From: Planctomycetota bacterium | Lineage (GTDB): Bacteria > Planctomycetota > Planctomycetia > Pirellulales > UBA1268 | Reading direction: 5' to 3' | Length of the DNA stretch: 64,000 bases | Assembly (NCBI GenBank): GCA_018970785.1 | Contig: JAGWVR010000006.1 | Span: forward strand, 1 to 64,000 | Part shown: piece by piece, positions 1 through 10,034 of the stretch | How the letters are laid out: the number at the start of each line of letters is the position of its first letter | How positions within the stretch are numbered: the first letter of the stretch is position 1 | The notes under the pieces: model-generated | Databases searched by the model: none | What the model was told of the DNA's origin: nothing | What the model saw: the letters and a program-made list of their open reading frames with translations, nothing else | Position numbers and translations under genes: made by a program

Positions 1-794
1 TGGGCGCCGCCCGGTCCGAACAGCACCGCGCTGACACGGCGGCCGTTCCGCCACACGAACGGCCGGCCTGCCGACTCGAGGACCGCGATCGTCTTCGACA
101 GTCCGTCGGTGACGTCCTTGAAAGCCACGCGGGCGTTCTTGGGGAGCATGCCGTTGGTCGGCCGGCTCGCCGTCGACGTCAGCGACGCACTGGGAACGAT
201 CTGGCTGGCGATCGACGCCGGAACCGCCGCGGGCAAACGCGGGTCGATCCCCAACGACGCCCCGTAGTCACCGATTTCGACGATCCCGTTCTGCTGCGCA
301 GGGGTCGCGCCGGACGGATTCCACGGGCCGGTAGCGCCATTGAAGCCGTCGGGATTGTGGTCAAGCTGCGCCCCGCGCGGGGACGACGGGCACTCGTAGA
401 CAGCGACCTTGCTGCCGGTCACGGGGAGGTTCCGGGCATGGCCCCAGTTGACACTCGTGTCGTAGGCATCCCACTTGTTCTTTTCCTCCAGCCAGGGCAG
501 GAGGTAGACGAACACGCCGCAGCGGACCGTGGCGGCGTCCGGCGGCCGTCCGCCCGACGGGAGGCGCTTCCGCGCGTCGTGGAACCCGTGGATCGCCAGG
601 CCGATCTGCTTGAGATTGTTGCCGCAACTGGACCGGTTGGCGGCCTCGCGCGCGGCCTGCACGGCCGGCAGGAGCAGGCCGACGAGCGTACCGATGATCG
701 CGATGACCACCAGCAGCTCGACGAGGGTGAAGCCGCGCTGGCGCGGTCGCGCGGGAGCCGCAGCACGGGAACGGGTTTCGGTCACGACGGACAT
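1..794 (-). CDS. DUF1559 pseudopilin-like protein (3' end off window)
   Basis: This frame is open to the left edge, so the ORF track missed it. The predicted N-terminus carries a type IV prepilin/type II pseudopilin cleavage and helix motif (RGFTLVELLVVIAIIGTLVG) followed by LLPAVQAAREAANRSSC and NLKQIGLAIHGFHDA, which is the DUF1559 (SBP_bac_10) signature that is expanded in planctomycetes. The ATG at 792-794 follows a strong ribosome binding site (GAGGAGGTGATCG). Family members are exported, membrane-anchored by the N-terminal helix and of unknown role, perhaps pseudopilus- or surface-related. About 264 residues are visible; the C-terminal part, where H-X9-DG motifs normally occur, is outside the window. 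The gene upstream on the same strand encodes a small exported regulatory-like-domain protein, a pairing common in this phylum. Confidence 0.93.
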   Translation of the reverse strand, partial: MSVVTETRSRAAAPARPRQRGFTLVELLVVIAIIGTLVGLLLPAVQAAREAANRSSCGNNLKQIGLAIHGFHDARKRLPSGGRPPDAATVRCGVFVYLLPWLEEKNKWDAYDTSVNWGHARNLPVTGSKVAVYECPSSPRGAQLDHNPDGFNGATGPWNPSGATPAQQNGIVEIGDYGASLGIDPRLPAAVPASIASQIVPSASLTSTASRPTNGMLPKNARVAFKDVTDGLSKTIAVLESAGRPFVWRNGRRVSAVLFGPGGA

Positions 795-885
795 CGATCA
801 CCTCCTCGGGGAAATGGAAACACCAACGGGCATGGCTTCTCAACCGACTCGCCTGCCGACCGGCGCGACCCCGGACCGCCCGGGA

Positions 886-1401
886 TCAGCGCGAGGCCGG
901 GGCCTTCTTCGGTGGGTCGAGCCGGAACACCGGCAGGTCGTTGTGCCCCTCGCGAATCGTCGCCTGGAGGGGCGAAGCGGCACGGTTGGCAAACGACTTG
1001 TGCAGCGCGTTGACGCCGACCGAGCCGTCGGCACCGACGGGAAACCACTGCGCGGTGACCACGTAGTGGCCGGCCGGGGCACCGTCGCCGTCGCGGTAGG
1101 TGCTCACCGTGAACGTGCCGTCGGCCTTGACGACCGCGCTGGGGAGGCCGTCGCGATCCTCCTGGTCGGGATCGGGATGGAAGATCAAATGGGCGCCGAC
1201 GGCCGGTTTGCCGCCGAACTCGGCGGAGCCGGTGACGGGATGGGTCTGGCGATGATTGCCGCCCCCCCACCCACAGCCGCCCGACGAGGCCAAAAGGAGA
1301 GCGAAGACGACGCCGAGTCGGAGTTTCGGCAGGGCGTGGGGTGGTGGTGCGACCCGGCGGGATCGCGACCGACGGTGGGCGACGGACGGGGCGGGGATCA
1401 T
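886..1401 (-). CDS. Exported carboxypeptidase-regulatory-like small protein, probable lipoprotein
   Basis: This 171-residue protein has an arginine-rich N-terminus, a hydrophobic segment (residues 29-38) and a cysteine after SSGG at about residue 43 that could be lipidated, although the lipobox is not canonical. The mature part (HPVTGSAEFGGKPAVGAHLIFHP ... GTFTVSTYRDGDGAPAGHYVVTAQW) looks like the beta-sandwich carboxypeptidase-regulatory-like domain found in many small planctomycete exported proteins. The ATG at 1399-1401 follows AGGAG with 7-nt spacing. It lies 91 bp upstream of the DUF1559 gene on the same strand and is likely cotranscribed with it. The function is unknown. I recognise the family only from its shape and neighbourhood. 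Confidence 0.85.
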   Translation of the reverse strand: MIPAPSVAHRRSRSRRVAPPPHALPKLRLGVVFALLLASSGGCGWGGGNHRQTHPVTGSAEFGGKPAVGAHLIFHPDPDQEDRDGLPSAVVKADGTFTVSTYRDGDGAPAGHYVVTAQWFPVGADGSVGVNALHKSFANRAASPLQATIREGHNDLPVFRLDPPKKAPASR

Positions 1402-1497
1402 CGGCGGACTCCTGGGAGCCGTCGCGGTCCTCCGGTTCTTCCGGTCAGTGCGGGGCGGGGCGATCAGTTCAGGGACGATGCCTAGGAACGGGGACGG

Positions 1498-1695
1498 TCA
1501 ACGCGAAAAACGGATCTTCTCGGTCCGCTCGACCTGGACGACGACTCCGTCCTGGACGATCGCCAGCACGGAGCCGAAGCGGATGCCACGCAGCGCGTCG
1601 GCGATCCTCCGCAGAGCGGCGTCGGTGGCGGGGGGAACGCCGCCGGTCTCTCCGTCGGGGCGGGAGGCTTCGGGGTGGTCGGACGGGACGGTCAT
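1498..1695 (-). CDS. YezD-like DUF2292 small protein
   Basis: The product is 65 residues long and ends in a conserved block (IRFGSVLAIVQDGVVVQVER) followed by TEKIRF, which matches the DUF2292/YezD family. These proteins are very short and of unknown biochemical role, and they tend to be encoded next to sulfate or sulfonate import and assimilation genes. That matches here: the gene begins 18 nt after the cysA stop and is the last gene of the sbp-cysT-cysW-cysA series. The ATG is preceded by GAGGAA. I infer a small accessory or regulatory role in sulfur uptake; nothing in the sequence defines a catalytic function. Confidence 0.85.
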   Translation of the reverse strand: MTVPSDHPEASRPDGETGGVPPATDAALRRIADALRGIRFGSVLAIVQDGVVVQVERTEKIRFSR

Positions 1696-1713
1696 GGCCG
1701 CGGTTCCTCGGGG

Positions 1714-2787
1714 TCAGATCACGTAGTCGTGGTCGACGGGAAATACCCGCGCGGTCCGCGGCGTGATCCGCACGGTTTCCCCCGGCCGCAGGCCGAGATC
1801 GCGCGCCCGATCCGACGGCAGGTCGACCTGCACCGGTTCATCGGCCCCGGCGGGGCGGCAGGCCACGCGGGTGACGGCTCCGCCGGGGGCGATCCGCAGC
1901 ACTTCGGCGCTCAGGCTGGCGCCGTCGGTGGCGGAACCGGAGCGGTGGATGTCGAGCTCGTGGGGGCGGAGGTAGACGCGCGCGGCGCGCGGCCCGGCAA
2001 CGCCGGCGCTCCCCGCGACCGGGATCGGGATCCCGTGCCAGAACGCGCGCCCGTTCTCGATCCGGCCGTGGAACAGGTTGACCGTCCCGAGGAAGTCCAT
2101 CACGAACGGTGTCGCGGGCCGGTCGAAGACCTCGTCCGGAGCCCCCCGTTGCTCGATCCGGCCCTGATTCATCACCACCACCTCGTCGGCCAGCTCGAAC
2201 GCCTCCTCCTGGTCGTGTGTCACGAATACGCTGGTCATCCCGATCTCGTCGTGGAGTCGCCGCAGCCATTGGCGCAGTTCGACCCGCACCTTGGCGTCGA
2301 GGGCCCCGAACGGCTCGTCGAGGAGGAGGATCCGCGGGCGGATCGCCAGCGCCCGCGCCAGCGCCACCCGCTGCCGCTGCCCGCCGGAGAGCTGGGCGGG
2401 GCGCCGGCCACCGAGCCCTTCGAGCCGCACGAGGCGGAGGAGCTCGTCGACGCGCCGCGTCACTTCGGCGCGGGCGACGCGGCGGATCCGCAGCCCGAAG
2501 GCCACGTTCTCGAACACACTCATGTGGCGGAACAGCGCGTAGTGCTGGAACACGAAGCCCACGCCGCGAGCCCGGGCGTGCCGGTCGGTGACGTCGGTGC
2601 CGTCCTCGGTGATCGTGCCGCTGTCGGGCTGCTCGAGACCGGCGATCACACGCAGCAGCGTCGTCTTGCCCGATCCCGATGGCCCGAGCAGGGCGACGAG
2701 CGCCCCGTCGGCGATCTCGAGGGACACGCGGTCGAGGGCCCGGAAGGAGCCGAAGGCCTTGGACACGTCACGGACATGGATGCTCAT
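1714..2787 (-). CDS. cysA: Sulfate/thiosulfate ABC transporter ATP-binding protein CysA
   Basis: This 357-residue ATPase energises the sulfate importer. Walker A ([12 protein letters not shown], near residue 39), Q-loop, ABC signature ([15 protein letters not shown]), Walker B ([12 protein letters not shown]) and H-loop ([10 protein letters not shown]) are all present, and a TOBE-like C-terminal region (from about residue 240) has the [10 protein letters not shown] and YLRPHELDI elements typical of CysA. The ORF track joins it to an out-of-context upstream extension. The real start is the ATG at 2785-2787, which overlaps the cysW stop by 4 nt (ATGA) and so suggests translational coupling. The sulfate assignment is supported by both permeases and the binding protein in the same operon. 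Confidence 0.95.
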   Translation of the reverse strand: MSIHVRDVSKAFGSFRALDRVSLEIADGALVALLGPSGSGKTTLLRVIAGLEQPDSGTITEDGTDVTDRHARARGVGFVFQHYALFRHMSVFENVAFGLRIRRVARAEVTRRVDELLRLVRLEGLGGRRPAQLSGGQRQRVALARALAIRPRILLLDEPFGALDAKVRVELRQWLRRLHDEIGMTSVFVTHDQEEAFELADEVVVMNQGRIEQRGAPDEVFDRPATPFVMDFLGTVNLFHGRIENGRAFWHGIPIPVAGSAGVAGPRAARVYLRPHELDIHRSGSATDGASLSAEVLRIAPGGAVTRVACRPAGADEPVQVDLPSDRARDLGLRPGETVRITPRTARVFPVDHDYVI

Positions 2788-3680
2788 CGTTGCCCGGCCC
2801 CCTCCGCTGCAGTGCCGTCGGCCGCGCGGGCAGCCTGGCGCTCGCGTGCCTCGGCCTCGACGCGGCGTTCGATCACGTATTTCGCCACCAGCGTCACCAG
2901 CGCCAGCCCGGCGAGGACGCTTGCCACCGCCATCGAGGCCGGCTGGCGGTATTCCTGGAAGAGCTTCTCCACCCGCAGCGGCATCGTGTCGGTGACCCCG
3001 GCGATGTGGCCACTGACCACCGAGACGGCGCCGAATTCCCCCAGTGCCCGGGCGTTGGCCAGGACGACGCCGTGGAGCAACGCCCAGCGGATGTTGGGGA
3101 GCGTGACCCGGGTGAAGACCTGCCAGCCGTTGGCCCCGAGGCTGACGGCGGCCATCTCTTCCTCGGGGCCGATCGACTCCATCACCGGAAGCACCTCGCG
3201 CACCACCAGCGGCAGGGTGACGAACGTCGTCGCCAGCACGAGACCCGGCCAGGAGAAGATCACCTTCCACCCGAGGGCCGCCAGTGTCGGCCCGAGCAGC
3301 CCCTGGCGACCGAAGATCAACACCAGTGCCAGGCCCGCGACCACCGGCGACACGGAGAACGGGAGGTCGAACAGCGCCACCAGCAGCGATCGGCCGGGGA
3401 AGCGGAACCGGGCCACGAGCCACGCCGCGGCGATGCCGAACACCGTGTTGAAGGCCACTGCCACCGGCGCCACCGTCAACGACAGCCAGATCGCGTGGCG
3501 GGTGTCGGCGTCGTGGGCGAGCGTCGCCCACCAGGCGCCGAAGCCGCCAGAAAAAGCCTCGAGGAACACGCTCGCCAGCGGCACGACCACCAACACGCCG
3601 ACGATCCCCCAGGCTGCCGCCACCAACGCCACGTTGCCGGAGCGCGTCGTCGCGGTGATCGGGGAAGCGGGCCTGGACAT
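2784..3680 (-). CDS. cysW: Sulfate ABC transporter permease CysW
   Basis: This inner-membrane permease has 298 residues and about six hydrophobic segments. The EAA loop ([20 protein letters not shown] followed by TLPNI) docks onto CysA, and the stretch [20 protein letters not shown] is typical of CysW. The N-terminal tail is short and the C-terminal tail is charged ([12 protein letters not shown]). It begins 27 nt downstream of the cysT stop and overlaps the cysA start. With CysT it forms the heterodimeric membrane channel for sulfate or thiosulfate. Full length compared with the family. Confidence 0.95.
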   Translation of the reverse strand: MSRPASPITATTRSGNVALVAAAWGIVGVLVVVPLASVFLEAFSGGFGAWWATLAHDADTRHAIWLSLTVAPVAVAFNTVFGIAAAWLVARFRFPGRSLLVALFDLPFSVSPVVAGLALVLIFGRQGLLGPTLAALGWKVIFSWPGLVLATTFVTLPLVVREVLPVMESIGPEEEMAAVSLGANGWQVFTRVTLPNIRWALLHGVVLANARALGEFGAVSVVSGHIAGVTDTMPLRVEKLFQEYRQPASMAVASVLAGLALVTLVAKYVIERRVEAEARERQAARAADGTAAEGAGQR

Positions 3681-3707
3681 GGCGACGACCTGGTCGGAGA
3701 ACGGGGG

Positions 3708-4616
3708 TCAATGACCGCTGGCGGCGAGGCGCTGCTGGAGGACGTTGATGACCACCAGCAGCGTCACCGACAGGGCGAGCAGGACGACGGCGATCGCAGT
3801 CGCCTCGGCGTAGGCGAACTCCTCGAGCCGGGCCACGATCAGCACCGGAGCGATCTCGGTTCGGAACGGCATGTTGCCGGAGATGAAGACCACTGAGCCG
3901 TACTCCCCTAGAGCCCGCGCCAGCGACAGGGCGAAGCCGGTGACGACCGCCGGCGCCAGCGCTGGGAGCACGACGCGGAAGAAGGTTTGCCAGCGCGTCG
4001 CGCCGAGGATCCGGGCGGCCTCCTCGGTGTCGCGGTCGAGGCTCTCGATCACCGGCTGCACGACGCGCACCGCGAACGGCAGGCTGACGAACACCAGGAC
4101 CAGCACGATGCCGAGAAACGAATACGCGCCGTGGATGCCGACCGGCACCAGCCACTGGCCGAGCCACCCGTTCTTGACGTACAGCGCCGAGTAGACGAGC
4201 CCTGCCACCGCGGTGGGCAGTGCCAGGGGCACGTCGACCAGCGCGTCGAGGAGCCGCCGGCCCGGGAATTCGATCCGTGCCAGCACCCACGCGACCACCA
4301 AGCCGAGGAACGAGCTGGCGACCGCGGCGATCACGGCGGCGGACAGGGACACCCCGTAGGCGGCGCGGGCCCGCGCGGTCCACGCGGCGGCGACGAATCC
4401 CGCCGGGCCGAGCGCCGCCGCCCGGAAGACGAGCACCGTCAGCGGCAGGATCACCATGGTCGTCACGACCAGCGACGTGACCGCTGCGCTCGGCCAGAAG
4501 CCGGGCAGAACGGCGCTGCGCCGGCGGCGCAGCACTGGGGCCAGAGCAACGGCGTCGGACGGCGGCGCGTGTGGCGGTGGGGCAAGCGCGATCATCGGAC
4601 GGTCTGGGGTGGTCAT
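3708..4616 (-). CDS. cysT: Sulfate ABC transporter permease CysT (CysU)
   Basis: The 302-residue permease partners CysW. It has about six membrane segments, a CysT-type EAA loop ([20 protein letters not shown]) and the motif [21 protein letters not shown]. The track ORF begins far upstream inside the binding-protein gene, but that part is out-of-frame noise. I place the start at ATG 4614-4616, 19 nt after the sbp stop; another in-frame ATG at 4593-4595 is possible. The N-terminal tail before the first membrane helix is about 45 residues and proline-rich, a little longer than usual. Confidence 0.93.
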   Translation of the reverse strand: MTTPDRPMIALAPPPHAPPSDAVALAPVLRRRRSAVLPGFWPSAAVTSLVVTTMVILPLTVLVFRAAALGPAGFVAAAWTARARAAYGVSLSAAVIAAVASSFLGLVVAWVLARIEFPGRRLLDALVDVPLALPTAVAGLVYSALYVKNGWLGQWLVPVGIHGAYSFLGIVLVLVFVSLPFAVRVVQPVIESLDRDTEEAARILGATRWQTFFRVVLPALAPAVVTGFALSLARALGEYGSVVFISGNMPFRTEIAPVLIVARLEEFAYAEATAIAVVLLALSVTLLVVINVLQQRLAASGH

Positions 4617-4635
4617 GCCGATGGCTGGCAATCGA

Positions 4636-5676
4636 TCAGTTGGCGGCGGTGGGTTGGTACATGGCGTCGAACTCGCCCCCTTCGGCGAAGAACGCCGTGG
4701 TGGCGTGCTGCCAGCCCCCCACGAACTCGACGTCGAACGTGTCGATCGCCGGGAGCGCCTCTGCCGTGCCGGACGACGGGGAATCACCCCACGGGCGGAA
4801 GTGGTGCCGGGTGATGATCGCGCGGGCCTCGGGCGTGTACAGGAAGCCGAGATACGCCTCGGCCGCGTGCCGCGTGCCACGCTGGTCGACGGTGCGATCG
4901 ACGACCGCGACGGGCGGATCGACCCTGATCGAACAGCTCGGGTAGACGATCTCGAGATTCCCACGGGCCTCCGCGACCTCGAGGTGGGCCTCGCTCTCGA
5001 ACGTCAGGTGGACGTCCCCGATGCCCTTCTGCGAGAAGGTCGCGGTCGCCCCGCGGGCACCGGTGTCGAGAACCGGCGTCCGCCGGTAGAGCTCGGCGAC
5101 GAATCGCCGGGCGTCATCCGCGCTGCCTCCCGCTTTGAGGACGCTGCCCCAGGCGGCGAGGAAGCTGTATTTGCCGTTGCCCGACGTCTTCGGGCTCGGG
5201 GTGACGATCGAGACGTCCCCGCGGAGCAGATCGGGCCAGTCGCGGACATTTTTCGGGTTGTCCTTGCGGACGACGAACACCACCACCGAGTGATAGGGCA
5301 CTGACCGGTTGTCGTAGCGTCGTTCCCAGTCGGGGTGCACGAGGCCCGCCCGGGCCACCGCGTCGACGTCGGGCCAGACGGCGAGCGTGACGACGTCGGC
5401 CTCCAGGCCGTCGATCACCGCGCGGGCCTGGCTTCCCGACGCGGCGTGCGATTGGCGGATCGTGATCGGGCGCCCATGTTCTGCCGCATAGCGCTCCGCG
5501 AACGCGGCGTTGATATCGCGGTACAGTTCGCGCGTCGGGTCGTAGGAGACGTTGAGCAGTTGCAGCGGAGCGTCGCCGGTGGATGACCCCGCGCCGCAGC
5601 CGGCCAACGCCACCAGGAACGGGCCGACCGCGGCCAGCACCAGGTCCTTCCAGCCCCCACGACGCCGCTTTGTCAC
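4636..5676 (-). CDS. sbp: Sulfate-binding lipoprotein of the CysTWA importer
   Basis: This 346-residue extracytoplasmic binding protein starts with GTG at 5674-5676 behind GGAGAG. The signal sequence ends in a lipobox (LVALAGC), so it is likely membrane-tethered. Family signatures are LLNVSYDPTRELYRDINAAF, QSHAASGSQARAV, DVVTLAVWPDVDA, TPSPKTSGNGKYSFLAAWG and FSQKGIGDVHLTFESEA, all typical of Sbp/CysP sulfate or thiosulfate binding proteins; which of the two ligands is preferred cannot be read from sequence. It is the first gene of the importer operon and has a sigma54-type promoter about 30 bp upstream of the start codon. Confidence 0.95.
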   Translation of the reverse strand: MTKRRRGGWKDLVLAAVGPFLVALAGCGAGSSTGDAPLQLLNVSYDPTRELYRDINAAFAERYAAEHGRPITIRQSHAASGSQARAVIDGLEADVVTLAVWPDVDAVARAGLVHPDWERRYDNRSVPYHSVVVFVVRKDNPKNVRDWPDLLRGDVSIVTPSPKTSGNGKYSFLAAWGSVLKAGGSADDARRFVAELYRRTPVLDTGARGATATFSQKGIGDVHLTFESEAHLEVAEARGNLEIVYPSCSIRVDPPVAVVDRTVDQRGTRHAAEAYLGFLYTPEARAIITRHHFRPWGDSPSSGTAEALPAIDTFDVEFVGGWQHATTAFFAEGGEFDAMYQPTAAN

Positions 5677-5717
5677 GCGTTTCTCTCCGCGGGCAAGAAA
5701 CTCTCCTTGTGTTGAAG

Positions 5718-5733
5718 AGCAATCAGCATGCCA
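5718..5733 (-). promoter_or_regulatory. Sigma54 (-24/-12) promoter of the sulfate importer operon
   Basis: Read on the minus strand the 16 bases are TGGCATGCTGATTGCT, against the consensus TGGCACG-N4-TTGCW. The -24 GG and -12 GC doublets have exact spacing, and the TTGC block is perfect. Counting from the -24 base predicts transcription start near 5707, giving a 31-nt leader before the sbp GTG. The adjacent divergently transcribed gene encodes a sigma54-dependent activator. The 5790-5890 stretch is unusually AT-rich for this genome and holds repeated TTTCT/AGAAA blocks (5802, 5813, 5825, 5832), candidates for upstream activator sites. Confidence 0.65.
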
Positions 5734-5891
5734 ACGGCCGATGGGATCCCGGCTAGCGGGTGGTTCGGGAATAGATCTTGCGTCCCCTGCCCAAAACCCC
5801 GAGAAAGCGATGTTTCTTCACGTATTTCTGGTTTCTATGAACATGTCACGGGTTTTCATCGATCAAATATCACGGCTGTCTGTGCAATGTG

Positions 5892-7517
5892 ATGGATAAT
5901 GAAGATTCCATGATCCAACCAACCCCCGGCTCCATCGAGTCCGATCCGCTCGCTGCGGTGTGGCGCGAAACCGGCCGGCACCTCGAGATCGCCACCGCGG
6001 TCGCCGCCATCGCCGACGTGCTCGTCGGCAGGTTTCCGCTGACCGGCATCCATCTGGTGCGGCTGGTCGCTGAATCGCACGGCTGCGAAGTCGTCGCCAG
6101 TGCCGGATCGGTGGGTGCCAACCCGCCGGGTGCCCCGGCCGTCGCCCTGGCTCCAGCGCCCTGGCGGCGGCTCGTGGCCTGGGTGCGGAGCGGCGCGGTG
6201 TCCGGCACCGACGAGGAAGCGGTCGCTCCACTCGTCGCGGCCACCCGGCCGGAACGCGGCGGCGTGGCCGGCGGGCTGTGCGGCGTCGATGGCCCGATCG
6301 GTGCGGTCGTATTCGTGCCGGCGCCGGGCGCGGCGTTCTCCGCGGCCGATCGGGCGCTGGTCGCCCGGCTCCTCGAGCCGTTCGCGGTGGCGCTGGAGAA
6401 CGACGCCCGCCTCCACGAGCTGCGCTCGCTGCGCCAGGCGGCCGAGGCCGATCGGCGCTCGCTGCTGTCGCGGCTCGGCCGCCAGGAGATCGCCGAGGAT
6501 GTCGTCGGCGCCCGCACCGGGCTGCGGCACGTGATGGAGCGGGTCGAGCTGGTCGCCCGCTCCGACGTCCCGGTGCTGATCCTCGGCGAGACCGGGACCG
6601 GCAAGGAGGTGGTCGCCCGGGCGATCCACACCCGCTCGAAGCGCGCCGACGGGCCGTTCATCCGCGTCAATTGCGGGGCGATCCCGCCGGAACTGGTCGA
6701 CTCGCAGCTCTTCGGCCACGAGAAGGGGAGCTTCACCGGGGCCGCCGACCAGCACCAGGGATGGTTCGAGCGCGCCGACCGTGGCACGCTGTTCCTCGAC
6801 GAGATCGGCGAACTACCCCTGCCCGCGCAGGTCCGCCTGCTCCGCGTGCTCCAGGACCATCAGATCGAGCGCGTCGGCGGCAAGGCACCGGTGCGGGTCG
6901 ACGTGCGGATCGTCGCCGCCACCCACCGCGATCTCGCCGCGATGGTCACCGAGCGCTCGTTCCGCGAGGATCTCTGGTACCGGATCAACGTTTTCCCGAT
7001 CCTCCTTCCCACCCTCCGCGAACGCCGCGAGGACATCCCGGCACTCGTCCGTCACTTCGCCCACCGGGCGGCGGTGCGGTTCGGCCTTCCCGAGGTCGAC
7101 CCGACCAGCGCCGACCTCCTGCTGCTCGGCGAATATGACTGGCCAGGCAACATCCGTGAGTTGGGCGCGGTGATCGACCGGGCGGCGATCCTCGGGGGAG
7201 GACGGCGGCTCGACGTGGCGGCGGCGCTGGGGCTGGGAAGGCGTCCGCCGCCGCCGGCACCGGCCACCGATCCGACGCTGTTCGAGGTCGTCCCCGAGGG
7301 GGTGCCACCTGCGTCCGCCGCCGAGCCGGCTCCGTCCGCGGCCGACATCGTCCCCTTGGCCGTGGCGATGCGCCGCCACGTCGAGCGGGCTTTGGCAGCG
7401 ACGCGCGGGCGGATCGAGGGCCCGCGCGGCGCCGCGGCGCTGCTCCAGATCAATCCCCACACGCTCCGCGCCCGGATGCGGAAGCTGGGGATCGACCCGG
7501 GCCGGTTTCGGGAGTGA
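5892..7517 (+). CDS. Sigma54-dependent transcriptional activator (GAF-AAA+-Fis)
   Basis: This protein of about 541 residues has a GAF-like sensory N-terminus (roughly residues 15-180), a AAA+ central domain and a C-terminal Fis-type helix-turn-helix (RGAAALLQINPHTLRARMRK). Walker A is GETGTGKE, the sigma54-contact loop reads GSFTGA (a common variant of GAFTGA) and Walker B is GTLFLDEIGE; the arginine-finger region and WPGNIREL follow. It should bind upstream of sigma54 promoters and remodel the closed complex. It is divergent from the sulfate importer, whose promoter looks sigma54-type, so I infer that it senses sulfur status and activates uptake. GTG 5889, ATG 5892 and ATG 5910 are all possible starts, none with a strong ribosome binding site. 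Confidence 0.92.
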   Translation: MDNEDSMIQPTPGSIESDPLAAVWRETGRHLEIATAVAAIADVLVGRFPLTGIHLVRLVAESHGCEVVASAGSVGANPPGAPAVALAPAPWRRLVAWVRSGAVSGTDEEAVAPLVAATRPERGGVAGGLCGVDGPIGAVVFVPAPGAAFSAADRALVARLLEPFAVALENDARLHELRSLRQAAEADRRSLLSRLGRQEIAEDVVGARTGLRHVMERVELVARSDVPVLILGETGTGKEVVARAIHTRSKRADGPFIRVNCGAIPPELVDSQLFGHEKGSFTGAADQHQGWFERADRGTLFLDEIGELPLPAQVRLLRVLQDHQIERVGGKAPVRVDVRIVAATHRDLAAMVTERSFREDLWYRINVFPILLPTLRERREDIPALVRHFAHRAAVRFGLPEVDPTSADLLLLGEYDWPGNIRELGAVIDRAAILGGGRRLDVAAALGLGRRPPPPAPATDPTLFEVVPEGVPPASAAEPAPSAADIVPLAVAMRRHVERALAATRGRIEGPRGAAALLQINPHTLRARMRKLGIDPGRFRE

Positions 7518-7535
7518 CGCACCCCGCCACCGCGC

Positions 7536-8879
7536 TCACGCGGCCGGTGCGGCGGCCGGCTGCTTCTTTTTCTGGTTGGCCGGCTTGTCGCGCGCCGACG
7601 GCGGCGCCTGCTCGGCGTTCCAGGCGTCGTAGAGCTTCTGGAGCTCGGCAACCTTCGCCGGCTCGGCGGCTGCACGGTCGCGCTGCTCGCCGACGTCGCT
7701 CGACAGGTCGTAGAGCTCGGGCTTGCCGCTGCCCCCCTTGGAGACCACGAGCTTCCAGTCCCCCTTCCGAACCGCCCACTGCTCGCCGCAGCGCCAGTAG
7801 AGGGTCTCGTGGGGGCGTCCGGGCGCGCGGCCGGTCAGGTGGGGGAGGATGTCGACGCCGTCGAGACGCGCTGCCGCGTCGACGGGCTTCCCGGCGGCGG
7901 CGAGCACGGTGGGGACGACGTCGAGGTTCATCACCGGCAGGTCGTAGACCTTGCCCGCCGGCAGCGTCCCCTTCCACTTCACGAGGAACGGCACGCGCGG
8001 GCCCCCTTCGAACGTCGTCATCTTGAAGCCGCGGAGCGGGCCGTTGCCCGACGTCGTCCCGGCGGTCGGGCCGCCGTTGTCGGCGATGAACCAGACCAGC
8101 GTGTTCTCCTCCTGGCCGAGGGCCCGGACCGTCTCCAGGACGCGGCCGATCGCGTCGTCCATCGCCGACATCATCGCCGCGAACGTGCGCCGCTTCCCCT
8201 CGGGGATCGCGGCGAACCGGTCGAGATACTTCTGCGGGGCCTCGAGCGGCGCGTGCTGGGCGTTGAACGGGAGGTAGAGGAACCACGGCTCCCCCTTGCG
8301 GTCCTTCAGCCATTCGACGGCGCGCTGGGCGTAGGCCTCGGTCGTGTAGAAGGCGGGATCGTCGACCGGCACGACCTCCGTCGAGCGGCGCGAGTCGATG
8401 AACTGCTTGGGATGGAAGAACGGCGTGTTCCCCAGCGTGCCGTAGAACTGGTCGAAACCCCGCGCGGTCGGCAGGTAGGGAGGCTTGCCGCCGAGGTGCC
8501 ACTTGCCGATGCACACCGTGGCGTAGCCGAGCGCCTTGAGGCGCGTGGCGAGCGTCGTCTCGTCGAGGTGCAGGCCGGTCTGCTGGGCGACGGCGTTGAA
8601 CTCGTGGCCGAAGCGCGTCGGGTAGCGGCCGGTGAGGAGGCCGGCGCGCGACGGGCTGCAGTAGGTGGCGGCGACGTAGCCCTGCGTGCAGCGCACGCCG
8701 TCGCGGGCCAGCGAGTCGATGTGCGGCGTGGGGATCTCGCGGTTCCCCTGGCAGCCGAGCTCGCCCCAGCCGAGGTCGTCGGCGTAGATCACCAGCACGT
8801 TGGGCGGGGCGGCCGTGGCCGTTCGGGCCGCGACCAGATACGCCGACAGCGACAGCAGGATCCACGGCACGGCGCGCAT
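7536..8879 (-). CDS. Secreted arylsulfatase-type sulfatase 1
   Basis: This type I sulfatase has 447 residues. A signal peptide ends near TATAA, metal ligands are seen in VIYADDLGWGELG, and the formylglycine site CSPSRAGLLTGR has its cysteine at about residue 74. IGKWHLGG and NGGPTAGTTSGNGPLRG are further active-site blocks. The C-terminus is a basic, low-complexity tail (NQKKKQPAAAPAA). Start chosen at ATG 8877-8879 because GGAGGT lies 6 nt upstream; the longer track start adds nine residues without support. It would release sulfate from exogenous sulfated polymers or esters in the periplasm, feeding the neighbouring sulfate transporter. No formylglycine-generating enzyme is encoded here. Substrate unknown. 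Confidence 0.93.
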   Translation of the reverse strand: MRAVPWILLSLSAYLVAARTATAAPPNVLVIYADDLGWGELGCQGNREIPTPHIDSLARDGVRCTQGYVAATYCSPSRAGLLTGRYPTRFGHEFNAVAQQTGLHLDETTLATRLKALGYATVCIGKWHLGGKPPYLPTARGFDQFYGTLGNTPFFHPKQFIDSRRSTEVVPVDDPAFYTTEAYAQRAVEWLKDRKGEPWFLYLPFNAQHAPLEAPQKYLDRFAAIPEGKRRTFAAMMSAMDDAIGRVLETVRALGQEENTLVWFIADNGGPTAGTTSGNGPLRGFKMTTFEGGPRVPFLVKWKGTLPAGKVYDLPVMNLDVVPTVLAAAGKPVDAAARLDGVDILPHLTGRAPGRPHETLYWRCGEQWAVRKGDWKLVVSKGGSGKPELYDLSSDVGEQRDRAAAEPAKVAELQKLYDAWNAEQAPPSARDKPANQKKKQPAAAPAA

Positions 8880-8916
8880 GATCGACCTCCGGCGGAGACT
8901 TCTCAATTTCTGGCAG

Positions 8917-8954
8917 CCCCGCTAAGGTACGCAAACCTTGCGGGGTTCCGTCAA
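8917..8954 (-). promoter_or_regulatory. Dyad overlapping a possible sulfatase promoter
   Basis: A 10-bp inverted repeat with one bulged base (CCCCGCtAAGG / CCTTGCGGGG) spans 8917-8945 in the 190-bp divergent spacer between the sulfatase and cysK. On the minus strand a TTGACG (8949-8954) and TACCTT (8924-8929) with 19-bp spacing could form a sigma70-type promoter for the sulfatase; the dyad covers the region between and including the -10. This could be an operator or an mRNA hairpin. The spacing is suboptimal, so the promoter call is weak. Confidence 0.35.
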
Positions 8955-9069
8955 CCGAAACCCTGAACCGGGCGACACCAGCGCCCGTCGACAATCCGTT
9001 TTTCCGCGTCGCTGACCGGTCGACTTGGAGGCACGCCCGCGCCGCTCCCCTGGGGAGCGGGAGGTGCCC

Positions 9070-9993
<924 letters not shown>

Positions 9994-10034
9994 CCCCGCC
10001 ACCCGCACACGATTCCCTCCGGAGCCCGCCCGCC

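Noticed and set aside
1675-3714. 679-residue plus-strand ORF opposite cysA and cysW
   Set aside because: Fully antisense to two ABC transporter genes with complete motifs; no independent signal.
8913-8928. TGGCAGCCCCGCTAAG as a sigma54 promoter for cysK
   Set aside because: The -24 half fits but there is no TTGC at the -12 position.
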